From Fictibacillus marinisediminis (GTDB lineage Bacteria > Bacillota > Bacilli > Bacillales > Fictibacillaceae), in assembly GCF_023149135.1 (NCBI RefSeq), contig NZ_JAIWJX010000002.1, forward strand, positions 2,790,001-2,854,000: a stretch of 64,000 nt of DNA, read 5' to 3'. This document shows, piece after piece, positions 10,629 to 19,516 of the stretch (its first letter is position 1; each line of letters opens with the position of its first letter). Both the position numbers and the translations under genes were made by a program. Under the pieces are notes generated by a model, which worked only from the letters and a program-made list of their open reading frames with translations, had not been told where the DNA came from and made no database searches.

Positions 10629-11222
10629 CTAATGGTTCACTAGCTTCTGCAGCGCTTTCCTTATGTACTGATCTGTTGTCAGATCTTCCTTTTTAAGGGA
10701 AGGCAGCACTTTATTAATTTCTTTCTTGGCATACCCTAAAGCCGTTAATGCTTCAACCGCTTCATCAAGCTGTTCTGAACTGTCGGAAGCCTGGCCGGCA
10801 AATAATCCCTCCATTGGCTCTTCAGTGAAGATCGAAAGCTTTCCTTTAAGGTCCAATATCATCTGGCGGGCCGTCTTCTTCCCTACTCCCGGAAATTTCA
10901 CAAGAAACCCTTCATCCTCAGCTTCAATGGCCCGGATCACTTGTTCTGGCTGTCCGAATGCCATGATGGCTAAGGCTCCTTTTGGGCCTATTCCTGATAC
11001 GTTTAATAATTTTAAGAATAAATCTCGCTCTTTGCGTGTTTTAAACCCATACAGCGCAATCAAATCTTCCCTCACATAATGATATGTGTAGATCGTCTCA
11101 GCTTTACCGGGACGATAGATGAATGGATTCGGACAAAAAATTTGGTATCCAATCCCATTGGCTTCAAGAACTGCATATTCAGCAGACACGTGTTCAATCT
11201 TTCCATTTATATGTTCAATCAA
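10629..11222 (-). CDS. ruvA: Holliday junction binding protein RuvA
   Basis: RuvA (197 aa) holds the Holliday junction open and loads RuvB. An N-terminal OB fold ([11 protein letters not shown]...) is followed by two helix-hairpin-helix motifs, [16 protein letters not shown] and [16 protein letters not shown], and a C-terminal helical domain that contacts RuvB ([16 protein letters not shown]). The start is TTG 11222, nine bases after AAGGAG. An ATG nearby lies in a frame that stops after three codons. It is probably transcribed with ruvB, yrzS, queA, tgt and yajC. Confidence 0.95.
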   Translation of the reverse strand: MIEHINGKIEHVSAEYAVLEANGIGYQIFCPNPFIYRPGKAETIYTYHYVREDLIALYGFKTRKERDLFLKLLNVSGIGPKGALAIMAFGQPEQVIRAIEAEDEGFLVKFPGVGKKTARQMILDLKGKLSIFTEEPMEGLFAGQASDSSEQLDEAVEALTALGYAKKEINKVLPSLKKEDLTTDQYIRKALQKLVNH

Positions 11223-11241
11223 TCATGTTCTCTCCTTCTAG

Positions 11242-11310
11242 AAAAGCGGAAGCGCCCTGCTTAAATCCGACGAGCGCTGAAGCTAGACATCACAAAAAGC
11301 GACCATACGT
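11242..11310. repeat. Dispersed intergenic repeat, short copy
   Basis: AAAAGCGGAAGCGCCCTG, GAGCGCTGAAGCTAGACA and AAAAAGCGACCA match parts of the longer block at 6687-6880 in shortened form. It lies in the ruvA leader, between a candidate promoter and the start codon. Confidence 0.55.
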
Positions 11311-11320
11311 TTCTGTCAGT

Positions 11321-11329
11321 ATTGTATCA
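11321..11329 (-). promoter_or_regulatory. Candidate extended -10 promoter of ruvA
   Basis: On the minus strand TGATACAAT is an extended -10 element; no good -35 hexamer was found at the right distance. It is the best promoter candidate upstream of ruvA. Confidence 0.35.
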
Positions 11330-11396
11330 CAGAGTCAGCCGGAAAGGGGAGTTTAACACAAAAATCGCAATGCTTCTTTTCAAGGAAATAAAAAAA

Positions 11397-11422
11397 AGAG
11401 AACAGAAAAAATCCTGTTCTCT
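11397..11422 (-). terminator. Terminator of the sporulation lipoprotein gene
   Basis: Perfect arms AGAGAACAG (11397-11405) and CTGTTCTCT (11414-11422) overlap the stop codon, with a run of T following on the minus strand. Confidence 0.85.
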
Positions 11423-12008
11423 AACGATTATTTTCGAAAGGACGTTTAACTGCATCTCCTAAGTTGGTGCCTGCTTTTCCGATATCCGCCATAATTCCCT
11501 TGATGTCAGAGCTGACTTCATTGGTTGTTTTGCCGTCACGGAGATTATTATCTACGTTTTTGATTCGATTCACGATCGAATCATCAGTTGTCACGCGAAC
11601 ATCCCGATTGGGAACCAGCTTTTTCACTTCTCTATACACTCTCTGATCGACAGCGCTTTTATCGTTTTCACTGGTATCTATACCGACAATGACGTTGTTA
11701 TCATTCAAAATAACGTGAGCATCGTCTACATTGTTCATACTGTTGACCCGGTTCCTGATCTTCTCGGCAAGCGCACCATCATAGTCCTCATGATACGTTA
11801 CATTATGGTCGGTACGGTTATTATCCATCATGTCAGTAACAGGGCCTTTACTGCGGTCCAAATCCCCGCGGTTGTCACCCTCGTTGGAATAATATCCGAT
11901 CGGCCTTACATCATTATCGTTGCGGTCGAGCGCACCTTTGTTGTTGTTACAGCCCACCAGACCTGCTGTTAATGCAAGAACCGTTATTCCGCTTAGTAAA
12001 ATCTTCAA
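11421..12008 (-). CDS. coxA: YhcN/YlaJ-family sporulation lipoprotein, probable CoxA
   Basis: A 195-aa secreted lipoprotein. The signal peptide ends in a lipobox LVGC with the lipidated cysteine near residue 20. An Asp/Asn-rich low-complexity stretch follows, then the YhcN/YlaJ domain (about residues 78-165) with AEKIRNRVNSMNNVDDAHVI. B. subtilis CoxA, a cortex-associated spore protein of this family, is encoded next to safA, which supports the name. The start is TTG 12008 after AAAGGAGG. That ribosome binding site can pair with AACCTCC 22 bases upstream (12044-12050), so initiation may be hindered by structure. Confidence 0.75.
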   Translation of the reverse strand: MKILLSGITVLALTAGLVGCNNNKGALDRNDNDVRPIGYYSNEGDNRGDLDRSKGPVTDMMDNNRTDHNVTYHEDYDGALAEKIRNRVNSMNNVDDAHVILNDNNVIVGIDTSENDKSAVDQRVYREVKKLVPNRDVRVTTDDSIVNRIKNVDNNLRDGKTTNEVSSDIKGIMADIGKAGTNLGDAVKRPFENNR

Positions 12009-12095
12009 TGCAAAAACCTCCTTTCACCACTAGAATGGCATTCGGAGGTTCTTTTTACTCTGTTACATACCGGTAAGACATATAATTTCTGGATA

Positions 12096-13085
12096 TTACG
12101 TGGGATTCTTGACCAATTCCTGTATTGTTTTTATAAACTTTCTCCGGAACGGAAGATCTTCTTCTGTAAAGGCCGTCATTTCTTTGATCTGATCTTTCCC
12201 CGCTTCGAATGCACGATTCCATTCTCTGTATAGATCCGTCGGAAAAACAAGGGCGATTAAAAACCATTTTTTACGAAGAAGCGATTCCAGCTCAGGGTCT
12301 TGGCATTTTCGCAATATGGATGGGGACCAATCCCAATATGGCATGATCCGGTTTACATATTGAAGAATGTCATAATCATGCGGGACGACGGAAAACAGGT
12401 CGTAATCGATTAAGATTACGTTGTCCCCGCTTAAGCGCATAAAATTATGAGGAGCTACATCTCCGTGGCATACTTCACCCTTTTGTCTTGCGTTCTGTTC
12501 CATTTTTTCCAGTTCTCTTCGGTTCAATTTGCTCAATGACCATTTCCCCCACCCAATCATTTCCTGAAAAGCTTCACTCATCTCATGAGAAATATGATGT
12601 TTTTTACTGTTTCTTTTAAAAGCATTAAATCGTTTGGTCCACTTTTCGATAAGTGAATAGCTCGATAGAAGCGAGAGATAGGAGTCAGACTGAAAGATAC
12701 TCTGGCGGTGGAACTTTCGAATCGCATGGATTCCGTCTCTAATGTCCTTTTCGTCATTCAGATCAAGTTCATCACCTTTATAAAAAGGCATGATGCCCCA
12801 ATACATGTTCTCATAGTAATGTATTTTCTTTCCGGTCGGAAAAGCCGTATATATTCCCATCATCGGACTTGATTGCTGAGAATACCACCGGGACAGCTTC
12901 AATTGCTCCTGACATTCTTCCTTTCTGGAGAACCCTTTAAGCACATAAGTTCCTGCTTTGGTTTCAATAATACAAACATTTTGTTTCACAAAATAATGGT
13001 TTTTAATATCCAGCCCTTTCTCAGTAAGGCTACTTAAGAAGAGACGCTTTCTTTTGAAACCGTCTCCGTATGAATTACTCTTCAT
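12096..13085 (-). CDS. CotS-family spore coat protein (kinase-like fold)
   Basis: A 329-aa protein of the CotS/YsxE/YutH group, which share the aminoglycoside-phosphotransferase fold and are found in the inner coat. The N-terminal lobe has TYVLKGFSRKEE with a candidate nucleotide-binding lysine. The catalytic loop HGDVAPHNF near residue 211 and VILIDYDLF are intact, so kinase activity is possible. It overlaps the end of safA by 11 bases with a poor ribosome binding site, suggesting coupled translation. That links it to SafA-dependent coat assembly. No such gene sits at this place in B. subtilis, as far as I recall. Confidence 0.75.
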   Translation of the reverse strand: MKSNSYGDGFKRKRLFLSSLTEKGLDIKNHYFVKQNVCIIETKAGTYVLKGFSRKEECQEQLKLSRWYSQQSSPMMGIYTAFPTGKKIHYYENMYWGIMPFYKGDELDLNDEKDIRDGIHAIRKFHRQSIFQSDSYLSLLSSYSLIEKWTKRFNAFKRNSKKHHISHEMSEAFQEMIGWGKWSLSKLNRRELEKMEQNARQKGEVCHGDVAPHNFMRLSGDNVILIDYDLFSVVPHDYDILQYVNRIMPYWDWSPSILRKCQDPELESLLRKKWFLIALVFPTDLYREWNRAFEAGKDQIKEMTAFTEEDLPFRRKFIKTIQELVKNPT

Positions 13086-14655
13086 CTTGATCTTGGCTGT
13101 CTAACGAGCCATCACGGTATTGCGCCTGTGAGTACGGATTTGGCATTCCTTGCATCTGACCCATTTGTCCTTGCTGCGCTGGGGGATTACCGCCGTAAGA
13201 TCCTTGCCCTCCGGACATATCACCATACCCTTGAGAAACTTGGCCTGGCGGATATTCACCATACATTTGCTGACCCTGCATTCCTTGGCCCATCGGCTGG
13301 CTGCCATATGGCTGAACTTGCATTCCCTGGCTCATCGGCTGGCTGCCATATGGCTGAACTTGCATTCCCTGACTCATCGGCTGGCTGGCATATGGCTGAA
13401 CTTGCATTCCCTGGCTCATCGGCTGGCTGCCATATGGCTGAACTTGCATTCCCTGGCTCATCGGCTGGCTGCCATATGGCTGAACTTGCATTCCCTGGCT
13501 CATCGGCTGGCCGACGTATGGCTGAACTTGCATTCCTTGGCCCATCGGCTGACCTTGCATCGGCATAAACGTAGCATATGGATTTTGCTGCTGATCCTGC
13601 GATAGCATCATTCCGTGCTGGGATGCCATATTAGGCTGCTGTTGCATTCCAGTCTGAGGCATGCTGCTGTATCCCACCTGGCCTGAACCTGGCGCCCCCA
13701 TGCCCATTTGTAAACCGCCTGGGGGAACTTGAGGATAAGATCCTGCCTGCTGTCCCTGGCCTTGATAAGGCATGGCACTGAATGGCGGCATTCCTGCCCC
13801 TGCACCTCCATATACTGGAGCAGTGTACCCCTGAGGCTGTTCAAACATCGGCGGAACACCTGAATACATCTGGTTCATTACAGAAGATGACTCTTCACCC
13901 AAGAATGGATGTTTATGCTGTTTCCCCATTCCAAACTGGTCTTTTCCATGGACGAGCCCCGGGGAAAGATAGGCAGGCGGCACATAGTTCATTTGAGGTT
14001 CTTTATAGTGAATCGGCTCGTGGTGATGTCCCCATTTCATATGTGAAGATGAGGATGATTCCATAAACGCCGCAAAATCTTTATGAGACATAGGGGCAAG
14101 CGGTTTTGGTGATTTCATGGACGATTCTTTGTAATCTTTTTTCGGAAGCAATGGATTAAATGGCATATCCTTTTTTGCCGGTGCCGGCTTTAACGGCATG
14201 ATGGGTTCTGCTTTCATCGGCATTTTATGCTCGGCCTTTGGCGCCATTTTAGGTGCTGCTTTTGCGATTATCGGTGCTGCTTTTGCGATTATTGGTGCTG
14301 CTTTTGGGATAATCGGTGCTGCTTTAGGCGGAGCTGGAATAGGTGCAGGTTTTGGCGGCGGTGGCGGCGGGGCTGGAACCGGAATTTCTTGAACTGGAGC
14401 TACTGGCATTTCTTTTTTGGGCATTTCTTTTTTCTTCGGCTGCTCTTTTTTAGAGCCTGGCATCATAAACGGCATCTTTGCTTTCTCTCCGCGTCCGATC
14501 GGCACTTGTTCAGAAGGAATCTTTACTTTTGATCCTCTTTCAAGAGCGCCTGAAGATAAACCGAAATTCACTCTTCTTAATTCTTCAGAAGTTACATTAT
14601 ACTTATCGGCGATTTTTTCGAGAGTATCACCTTTTTGAACGATATGAATTCTCAC
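13075..14655 (-). CDS. safA: Spore coat morphogenetic protein SafA
   Basis: SafA organises the inner spore coat. The N-terminal LysM domain (about residues 1-46, IHIVQKGDTLEKIADKYNV ... VKIPSE) targets it to the cortex. A Lys/Pro/Ala-rich linker follows, with repeated KAAPII units and poly-Pro, and then a long Met/Gln/Gly/Pro/Tyr-rich region holding six 14-residue repeats (QPMSQGMQVQPYGS). I chose GTG 14655 because the protein then starts VRIHIVQ like other SafA proteins and GGAGGGAG precedes it; an ATG eight codons earlier has no site. At 526 aa it is longer than B. subtilis SafA (about 390 aa). It lies just downstream of nadA, as in B. subtilis. Confidence 0.88.
   Translation of the reverse strand: MRIHIVQKGDTLEKIADKYNVTSEELRRVNFGLSSGALERGSKVKIPSEQVPIGRGEKAKMPFMMPGSKKEQPKKKEMPKKEMPVAPVQEIPVPAPPPPPPKPAPIPAPPKAAPIIPKAAPIIAKAAPIIAKAAPKMAPKAEHKMPMKAEPIMPLKPAPAKKDMPFNPLLPKKDYKESSMKSPKPLAPMSHKDFAAFMESSSSSHMKWGHHHEPIHYKEPQMNYVPPAYLSPGLVHGKDQFGMGKQHKHPFLGEESSSVMNQMYSGVPPMFEQPQGYTAPVYGGAGAGMPPFSAMPYQGQGQQAGSYPQVPPGGLQMGMGAPGSGQVGYSSMPQTGMQQQPNMASQHGMMLSQDQQQNPYATFMPMQGQPMGQGMQVQPYVGQPMSQGMQVQPYGSQPMSQGMQVQPYGSQPMSQGMQVQPYASQPMSQGMQVQPYGSQPMSQGMQVQPYGSQPMGQGMQGQQMYGEYPPGQVSQGYGDMSGGQGSYGGNPPAQQGQMGQMQGMPNPYSQAQYRDGSLDSQDQDEE
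13279..13560. repeat. 42-bp tandem repeat inside safA (six units plus a partial unit)
   Basis: Six units of 42 bp (13279-13320, 13321-13362, 13363-13404, 13405-13446, 13447-13488, 13489-13530) and a partial seventh are almost identical. Each encodes QPMSQGMQVQPYGS or a close variant. Variation is mostly in units 1, 3 and 6. Confidence 0.95.
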
Positions 14656-14795
14656 GTAAACAAAACTCCCTCCTGCCAAATTTCTATACAGTATATGAGA
14701 ATCTGGGCATTGTGCTACTACCTATTTCAGTAGTCGGTCTTTTACCAATTTATGCCCTGAAAATCAGCTGTATGACTTTGACAGGAAGGAGTCAT

Positions 14796-15899
14796 CTACG
14801 CTCTTGCTAACATTCTCTCAAGAGCTTTTACTGCGTATTCAGTTGTTTCGCTGTCCACTGTTATGATGTTCTGAGGATCTCCCTGTGCGATTTTTTCAAG
14901 CGCATATGTCAGATGAGGAAGATCAATGCGATTCATCGTCAGACAGGGGCACATATTGGAATTTAAAGAAATTATCCGTTTATCAGGATGGTTTTTTTTC
15001 AGGCGGTTGACGAGATTCATCTCTGTCCCTATCGCCCAAGCGCTGTTTGGCTCAGCGTTTTGGATCGTCTGAATAATATAATGAGTGGAGCCCGCCATAT
15101 CCGATTGCTGGACGACTTCATGGCTGCACTCTGGATGGACGATGACCTTCATCTCTGGATCGTTCACACGCAAGGATCGAATATTATCAACTGTGAATTT
15201 TTCATGGACCGAACAGTGTCCTTTCCAGAGAATCACTTTAACTGCATCCAGATCTCCGTCATATTCCAATTTATTGGCAATTGGATCCCATACAGCCATT
15301 TGCTCTAATGGAACACCCAGCGTATAGGCAGTGTTCCGGCCCAAGTGCTGATCGGGAAGAAAAAGGATTCTTTCTTTTTGTGCAAACGCCCATTCCAGCA
15401 TTCGTTCTGCATTTGATGAGGTCACGGTTGCACCGCCATTCTTACCGCAGAATGCTTTGATGGCTGCCGTAGAATTGACATACGTGAGCGGCAGGACCGT
15501 ATCACCGAACAAGGACTGTAATCGGTCCCACGCTTTCTCTGTCTGATGGATATCCGCCATGTCCGCCATGGAACATCCTGCTCTCATATCCGGAAGGATT
15601 ACTTTTTGATGAGATTCCGTCAGCATATCCGCTGTTTCCGCCATGAAGTGCACCCCGCAAAATACGATGAATTCCGCATCGCGATTATTGGCCGACTGCT
15701 GGGCGAGCTGGAGCGAATCTCCCGACGTATCCGCAAATTGAATCACTTCATCTTTTTGATAGTGATGTCCTGGAATATACAAACGGTCTCCGAGTTTCTT
15801 CTTAACTGCTCTGACCCGTTCGATCATCTCTTCTTCCGTCATCGTGAAATAGGTTTCAGGAATTCCGGATTTCAGCCTGAAGGCTTCCAGTAAGCTCAT
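14796..15899 (-). CDS. nadA: Quinolinate synthase NadA
   Basis: NadA (367 aa) condenses iminoaspartate from NadB with dihydroxyacetone phosphate to quinolinate, using a 4Fe-4S cluster. The sequence shows [16 protein letters not shown], the cluster-ligand region [10 protein letters not shown] with a cysteine near residue 110, [12 protein letters not shown], and CPCLTMNRI with the C-terminal cysteine. The length equals the B. subtilis enzyme. The start overlaps the end of nadC by 44 bases, and AGGGGGGT precedes the ATG. It is the last gene of nadB-nadC-nadA. No strong terminator is visible before safA. Confidence 0.96.
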   Translation of the reverse strand: MSLLEAFRLKSGIPETYFTMTEEEMIERVRAVKKKLGDRLYIPGHHYQKDEVIQFADTSGDSLQLAQQSANNRDAEFIVFCGVHFMAETADMLTESHQKVILPDMRAGCSMADMADIHQTEKAWDRLQSLFGDTVLPLTYVNSTAAIKAFCGKNGGATVTSSNAERMLEWAFAQKERILFLPDQHLGRNTAYTLGVPLEQMAVWDPIANKLEYDGDLDAVKVILWKGHCSVHEKFTVDNIRSLRVNDPEMKVIVHPECSHEVVQQSDMAGSTHYIIQTIQNAEPNSAWAIGTEMNLVNRLKKNHPDKRIISLNSNMCPCLTMNRIDLPHLTYALEKIAQGDPQNIITVDSETTEYAVKALERMLARA

Positions 15900-16740
15900 C
15901 TTTTAACCCCCCTGTAATGTTTAAACTGATGTCGAGTGATACCGCTGAGTGAGTGAGCAATCCAAGCGAAATAAAATTCACTCCTGTTTTCCCATAATGT
16001 CGAAGTTCATCAAGGGATATGCCTCCGGAAGCTTCCGTAATGATATGACCAGGAACATGATGTTTCCATGCTCCAATTTCTTCTGGTGTGCGGTTATCGA
16101 ACATAATCACATCCGCACCTGCGCTTACAGCTTCTTTCACCTGTTCAAAATTCTCTGTTTCTACTTCCACTTTCAACATGTGTCCCAGACTGGACTTCAC
16201 GGTATTTACGGCTTCGGTTATACCGCCAGCCCGGGCGATATGATTGTCTTTGACCATCACCCCGTCATACAGTCCGAAACGGTGGTTATACCCTCCGCCG
16301 CAGCGGACAGCGTATTTCTCGAACATCCTGAGCCCTGGTGTGGTTTTACGCGTGTCGCAAATTTTCGTTGTTTCACTGTTTAGAGCGGTTACTGCTTCAT
16401 TCGTTAGCGTCGCTATCCCTGACATCCTTTGCACGAGATTCAGAATGACTCGTTCTCCGCCAAAAATAGCAGATGCAGGACCTTTCACCTCCGCAAGAAT
16501 CTGTCCGGGTTTAATAACATCGCCGTCTTTCACATTAGGAACAACAGTACAATATTCGCTTAGCAGCCGGTACCCTTCGGAAATCACATCCATTCCCGAA
16601 AATACACCGGATTTTTTAGCGATAAAGCGCGCTTCTGTCTCCTCCTCCTCCGGAAACAGCAATCCGCATGTGATGTCCCCTTCTCCAAGATCTTCAAGAA
16701 AAAATTCCTGCAGCTGCTTTTTTAGCTTCAGCTTGTTCAT
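15856..16740 (-). CDS. nadC: Nicotinate-nucleotide pyrophosphorylase (carboxylating)
   Basis: NadC (294 aa) converts quinolinate and PRPP to nicotinate mononucleotide with loss of CO2. The family segments [28 protein letters not shown] (PRPP and quinolinate contacts) and [15 protein letters not shown] are present, with the barrel strand [10 protein letters not shown] and VIMFDN. The gene overlaps nadB upstream by 47 bases and nadA downstream by 44 bases, so the three are a tightly packed operon. Confidence 0.96.
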   Translation of the reverse strand: MNKLKLKKQLQEFFLEDLGEGDITCGLLFPEEEETEARFIAKKSGVFSGMDVISEGYRLLSEYCTVVPNVKDGDVIKPGQILAEVKGPASAIFGGERVILNLVQRMSGIATLTNEAVTALNSETTKICDTRKTTPGLRMFEKYAVRCGGGYNHRFGLYDGVMVKDNHIARAGGITEAVNTVKSSLGHMLKVEVETENFEQVKEAVSAGADVIMFDNRTPEEIGAWKHHVPGHIITEASGGISLDELRHYGKTGVNFISLGLLTHSAVSLDISLNITGGLKDELTGSLQAEIRNS

Positions 16741-18265
16741 TTTGATCCTTCTTTCTGTATACTTGTTTTTTCAGCCAGCAGTTATCATCGTTGGACGGAA
16801 AATCACTTCTGTAATGGCCGCCCCTGCTCTCTGTCCGCAAGTGAGCAGATGTAACGATCAGCCAGCCGGTTTGCAGCATGTTAATCCTTTCAATTTCATC
16901 GGGTTTACAGTGATAATCCGGCTTTTCTATGGAGAAATTTTCAAACCAGCGGATCGCTTCACCCAGGCCTTCCCTTGTGCGGACAATCCCTGCATACTGT
17001 GTCATTTGTCTTTGAATCTCTTGTTTCTCCGGCCATCTTCTCTTCTGTTGTTCTGTATATTCCCATTCAACCGGGAACAGGGAGGCTTCATGCTCTTTCA
17101 AAGCCATAATCCTTGCAGCTGTCCGTTTGGCGAAGACTACACTTTCAAGCAGTGAGTTGCTCGCAAGCCTGTTGGCGCCATGCACGCCGGTTCGGGAAGC
17201 TTCCCCTACAGCATACAGATGAGGAACTGTCGTTTCCCCCCATTGGTTTGTGACCGCTCCTCCCATTGTAAAATGAGCACCCGGGGCAACAGGAATTCTG
17301 CCTTCGTTTAGTACAATTCCAGCGTTTCGGCAAATTGCTGTTATGGCAGGAAACCGGTTTGTGAAGCTTTTCACTTTTGAAACATCAAGAAAAATTTCAT
17401 ATCCCTTTTGAATGTATTCAAAAATAGTCCTCGAAACGATATCACGAGGAGCCAAGTCACCCATCTCATGGACACCAGACATCACGGATGCTCCTTCGGA
17501 AGTAACCAACGTGCCTCCTTCTCCTCTTACCGCTTCCGAAACTAAACCGAAAGATTCCCCATTCGTAAACAGCATCGTAGGATGAAACTGTATAAATTCC
17601 AGGTCGGAGAGTACCGCACCCGCTCGGAATGCAAGGGCGATGCTGTCTCCTGTAATGCTTTTGTCGTTGGAATTGACGTTATAAAGACCAGCTGCGCCCC
17701 CAGAAGCAAGAATGACAGAGGCTGCGAAATAAACAGTAACCTCACCGTTCGCATTCTTTGTCCAGGCACCAACGCATTTTCCTTGCTTAATGATAAGGTC
17801 CCCAGCTATTTCAAATTCTTGGACCGTAATATGATGGGAGATTCTTTGATAAAGGACATCAACTATTTTTGAACCTGTTCTATCACCGCCAGCATGGACG
17901 ATCCGTGCCCGCCGATGTCCTCCCTCCCTGCCGAGCGTGAGACTGCCATCTTTGTTGCGGTCAAAGGGAACCTTCCAATCCTCCATCGTTCGGATCATGT
18001 CCGGACCTTCTTTGACCAGTATCTCGGTGAGAGTTTCTTCATTGTGAAAACTACCTGCTTTTACGGTATCTATAAAGTGTTCAGCCCAGTGGTCTTCTTT
18101 TTCAGTGACCGCAGCAATCCCTCCTTGCGCATGATAAGAATTGCTGTTCTGGAAGGAAGACTTTGTGATGATTGTCACATTCTTATGCGAGCGTAAACAT
18201 TCGGCTGTCATTAATCCAGCAATGCCGGAGCCGATAATGAGAACGTCTGTAGACTCTACGTTCAT
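16694..18265 (-). CDS. nadB: L-aspartate oxidase NadB
   Basis: NadB (523 aa) is the FAD enzyme that oxidises L-aspartate to iminoaspartate, the first step of de novo NAD synthesis. It has the dinucleotide-binding start DVLIIGSGIAGLMTAE, the SYHAQGGIAAVT segment, the succinate-dehydrogenase-like active-site region HRRARIVHAGGDRTGS, EFIQFHPT, and GEASRTGVHGANRLASNSLLE. ATG 18265 lies seven bases after GGGGG and is preferred over the ATG six codons upstream. The operon is divergent from nifS-niaR with a shared regulatory region. Confidence 0.96.
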   Translation of the reverse strand: MNVESTDVLIIGSGIAGLMTAECLRSHKNVTIITKSSFQNSNSYHAQGGIAAVTEKEDHWAEHFIDTVKAGSFHNEETLTEILVKEGPDMIRTMEDWKVPFDRNKDGSLTLGREGGHRRARIVHAGGDRTGSKIVDVLYQRISHHITVQEFEIAGDLIIKQGKCVGAWTKNANGEVTVYFAASVILASGGAAGLYNVNSNDKSITGDSIALAFRAGAVLSDLEFIQFHPTMLFTNGESFGLVSEAVRGEGGTLVTSEGASVMSGVHEMGDLAPRDIVSRTIFEYIQKGYEIFLDVSKVKSFTNRFPAITAICRNAGIVLNEGRIPVAPGAHFTMGGAVTNQWGETTVPHLYAVGEASRTGVHGANRLASNSLLESVVFAKRTAARIMALKEHEASLFPVEWEYTEQQKRRWPEKQEIQRQMTQYAGIVRTREGLGEAIRWFENFSIEKPDYHCKPDEIERINMLQTGWLIVTSAHLRTESRGGHYRSDFPSNDDNCWLKKQVYRKKDQNEQAEAKKAAAGIFS

Positions 18266-18288
18266 GACGAAACCCCCGTTCATTTTCT

Positions 18289-18340
18289 TTACAGGTGTCT
18301 TGACACTTATATTTACATAGAATTACACTTATGACAAGAG
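18289..18340. promoter_or_regulatory. Divergent nadB/nifS promoters with candidate NiaR operator
   Basis: The plus promoter for nifS is TTGACA (18300-18305), 18 bp, TACACT (18324-18329). A minus promoter for nadB has TTGTCA at 18332-18337 with an A/T-rich -10 near 18312. Embedded are a GTGTC-TT-GACAC palindrome (18295-18306) and two ACACTTAT copies exactly 22 bp apart (18303 and 18325). NiaR is known to repress NAD genes with nicotinate in Bacillus, and its gene lies in this cluster; assigning these sites to it is inference. Confidence 0.6.
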
Positions 18341-18364
18341 TTTTTTACGAGAGGCGGTTTAAGA

Positions 18365-19507
18365 ATGATTTATCTTGATTACGCAGCAACGACTCCTATG
18401 TCAGAAGAAGCACTGTATGCTTTTACAGAAACAGCAAAAATGTACTTTGGAAATACGTCGAGCCTGCATGACCAAGGATCACAGGCTGCAGATCTGGTCA
18501 ATCTGGCACGTGCTGAACTGGCCGGGATGCTCGGCGGCAATAGTGAAGGGATCTACTTTACAGGAGGAGGGTCCGACGGTAATTTTCTTGCGCTCACAAG
18601 CCTTGCTCTTGGAAACAAGGAAAAAGGAAACCACATCATCACTTCACCGCTAGAGCATGGATCCGTGCAGCAGGCCCTTGCTTTTCTAGAAAATGAAGGT
18701 TTTGAAATCACCGTACTTCCTGTTGATCAGAACGGGAGGATCGCTTTAAACGATCTTCGCAGCGCCATTCGAAAAGAGACGATTCTCGCTACAATCACTC
18801 ATGGAAACAGTGAGATCGGCGTTATCCAGCCATTAGCTGAAATCGGAGCTCTGCTGAAAGAAGAGAATGTCATTTTCCATAGTGACTGTGTCCAGACGTT
18901 TGGAAAGCTCCCTCTTCATGCGGGGGAAATGAATATTGGTGCTCTTACTGTTTCTGCTCATAAAATTCATGGCCCTAAAGGTGTAGGTGCTGTATATATT
19001 TCCCCCACTCTCACCTGGCAGCCGCTGCTCAAGAACGGTACACATGAAAAAGGGATTCGCCCTGGAACAATCAACACTCCGGGAATCGTTTCTTTTATTA
19101 CAGCGGCAAGCAATCAGGTGAATCGTATGGTAAAATGGAAGACAAATGTGGAAGAATTAAAAAACTGCTTTCTTTCCCTGACAGAAGAAGATGAATGTTT
19201 AATCATTGAAGGAGACAGCCATACGACGCTGCCACATTTCCTGGCCATTCGTCTGAAAGGGATTGAAGGGCAGTATGTCATGCTGGAATTAAACCGCCAG
19301 AAGATCGCTGTTTCAACCGGTTCAGCTTGTAAAGCAGGACAGCAGGAACCTTCCAAAGCACTCCTTGCGATGGGGCGATCGGCGGATGAAGCACATGAAC
19401 TCGTGCGGATCACACTCGGAAAAGAAACAACAAAAGAGGAAATAAAGGCTTTGGCTGCAGCCATCCATGATCTTACACAACGCTTTTATTATCAAACAGG
19501 GAGTTGA
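18365..19507 (+). CDS. nifS: Cysteine desulfurase for NAD synthesis (NifS/NadS type)
   Basis: A PLP enzyme (380 aa) that releases sulfur from cysteine. In B. subtilis the enzyme at this locus loads the iron-sulfur cluster of NadA. The N-terminus YLDYAATTPMSEEAL, the PLP-lysine segment SAHKIHGPKGVG near residue 200, and the active-site cysteine in STGSACKAGQ are present. The start follows GAGAGGCGG. The gene shares a control region with nadB and is followed nine bases later by niaR. Confidence 0.93.
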   Translation: MIYLDYAATTPMSEEALYAFTETAKMYFGNTSSLHDQGSQAADLVNLARAELAGMLGGNSEGIYFTGGGSDGNFLALTSLALGNKEKGNHIITSPLEHGSVQQALAFLENEGFEITVLPVDQNGRIALNDLRSAIRKETILATITHGNSEIGVIQPLAEIGALLKEENVIFHSDCVQTFGKLPLHAGEMNIGALTVSAHKIHGPKGVGAVYISPTLTWQPLLKNGTHEKGIRPGTINTPGIVSFITAASNQVNRMVKWKTNVEELKNCFLSLTEEDECLIIEGDSHTTLPHFLAIRLKGIEGQYVMLELNRQKIAVSTGSACKAGQQEPSKALLAMGRSADEAHELVRITLGKETTKEEIKALAAAIHDLTQRFYYQTGS

Positions 19508-19516
19508 AAACGTGTA

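Noticed and set aside
13279..13560. Possible CRISPR-like array
   Set aside because: The 42-bp units are contiguous with no unique spacers and are in frame within safA.
13128..13605. Two long plus-strand open frames with repeated residues
   Set aside because: They are antisense shadows of the safA 42-bp repeats; 42 is divisible by three so all frames stay open. No ribosome binding site.
14700..14795. Terminator for nadA (CTAC-loop-GTAG repeat and ATGAC/GTCAT repeat)
   Set aside because: Stems are short and there is no T run. Mother-cell promoter elements for safA were looked for here but no convincing match was found.
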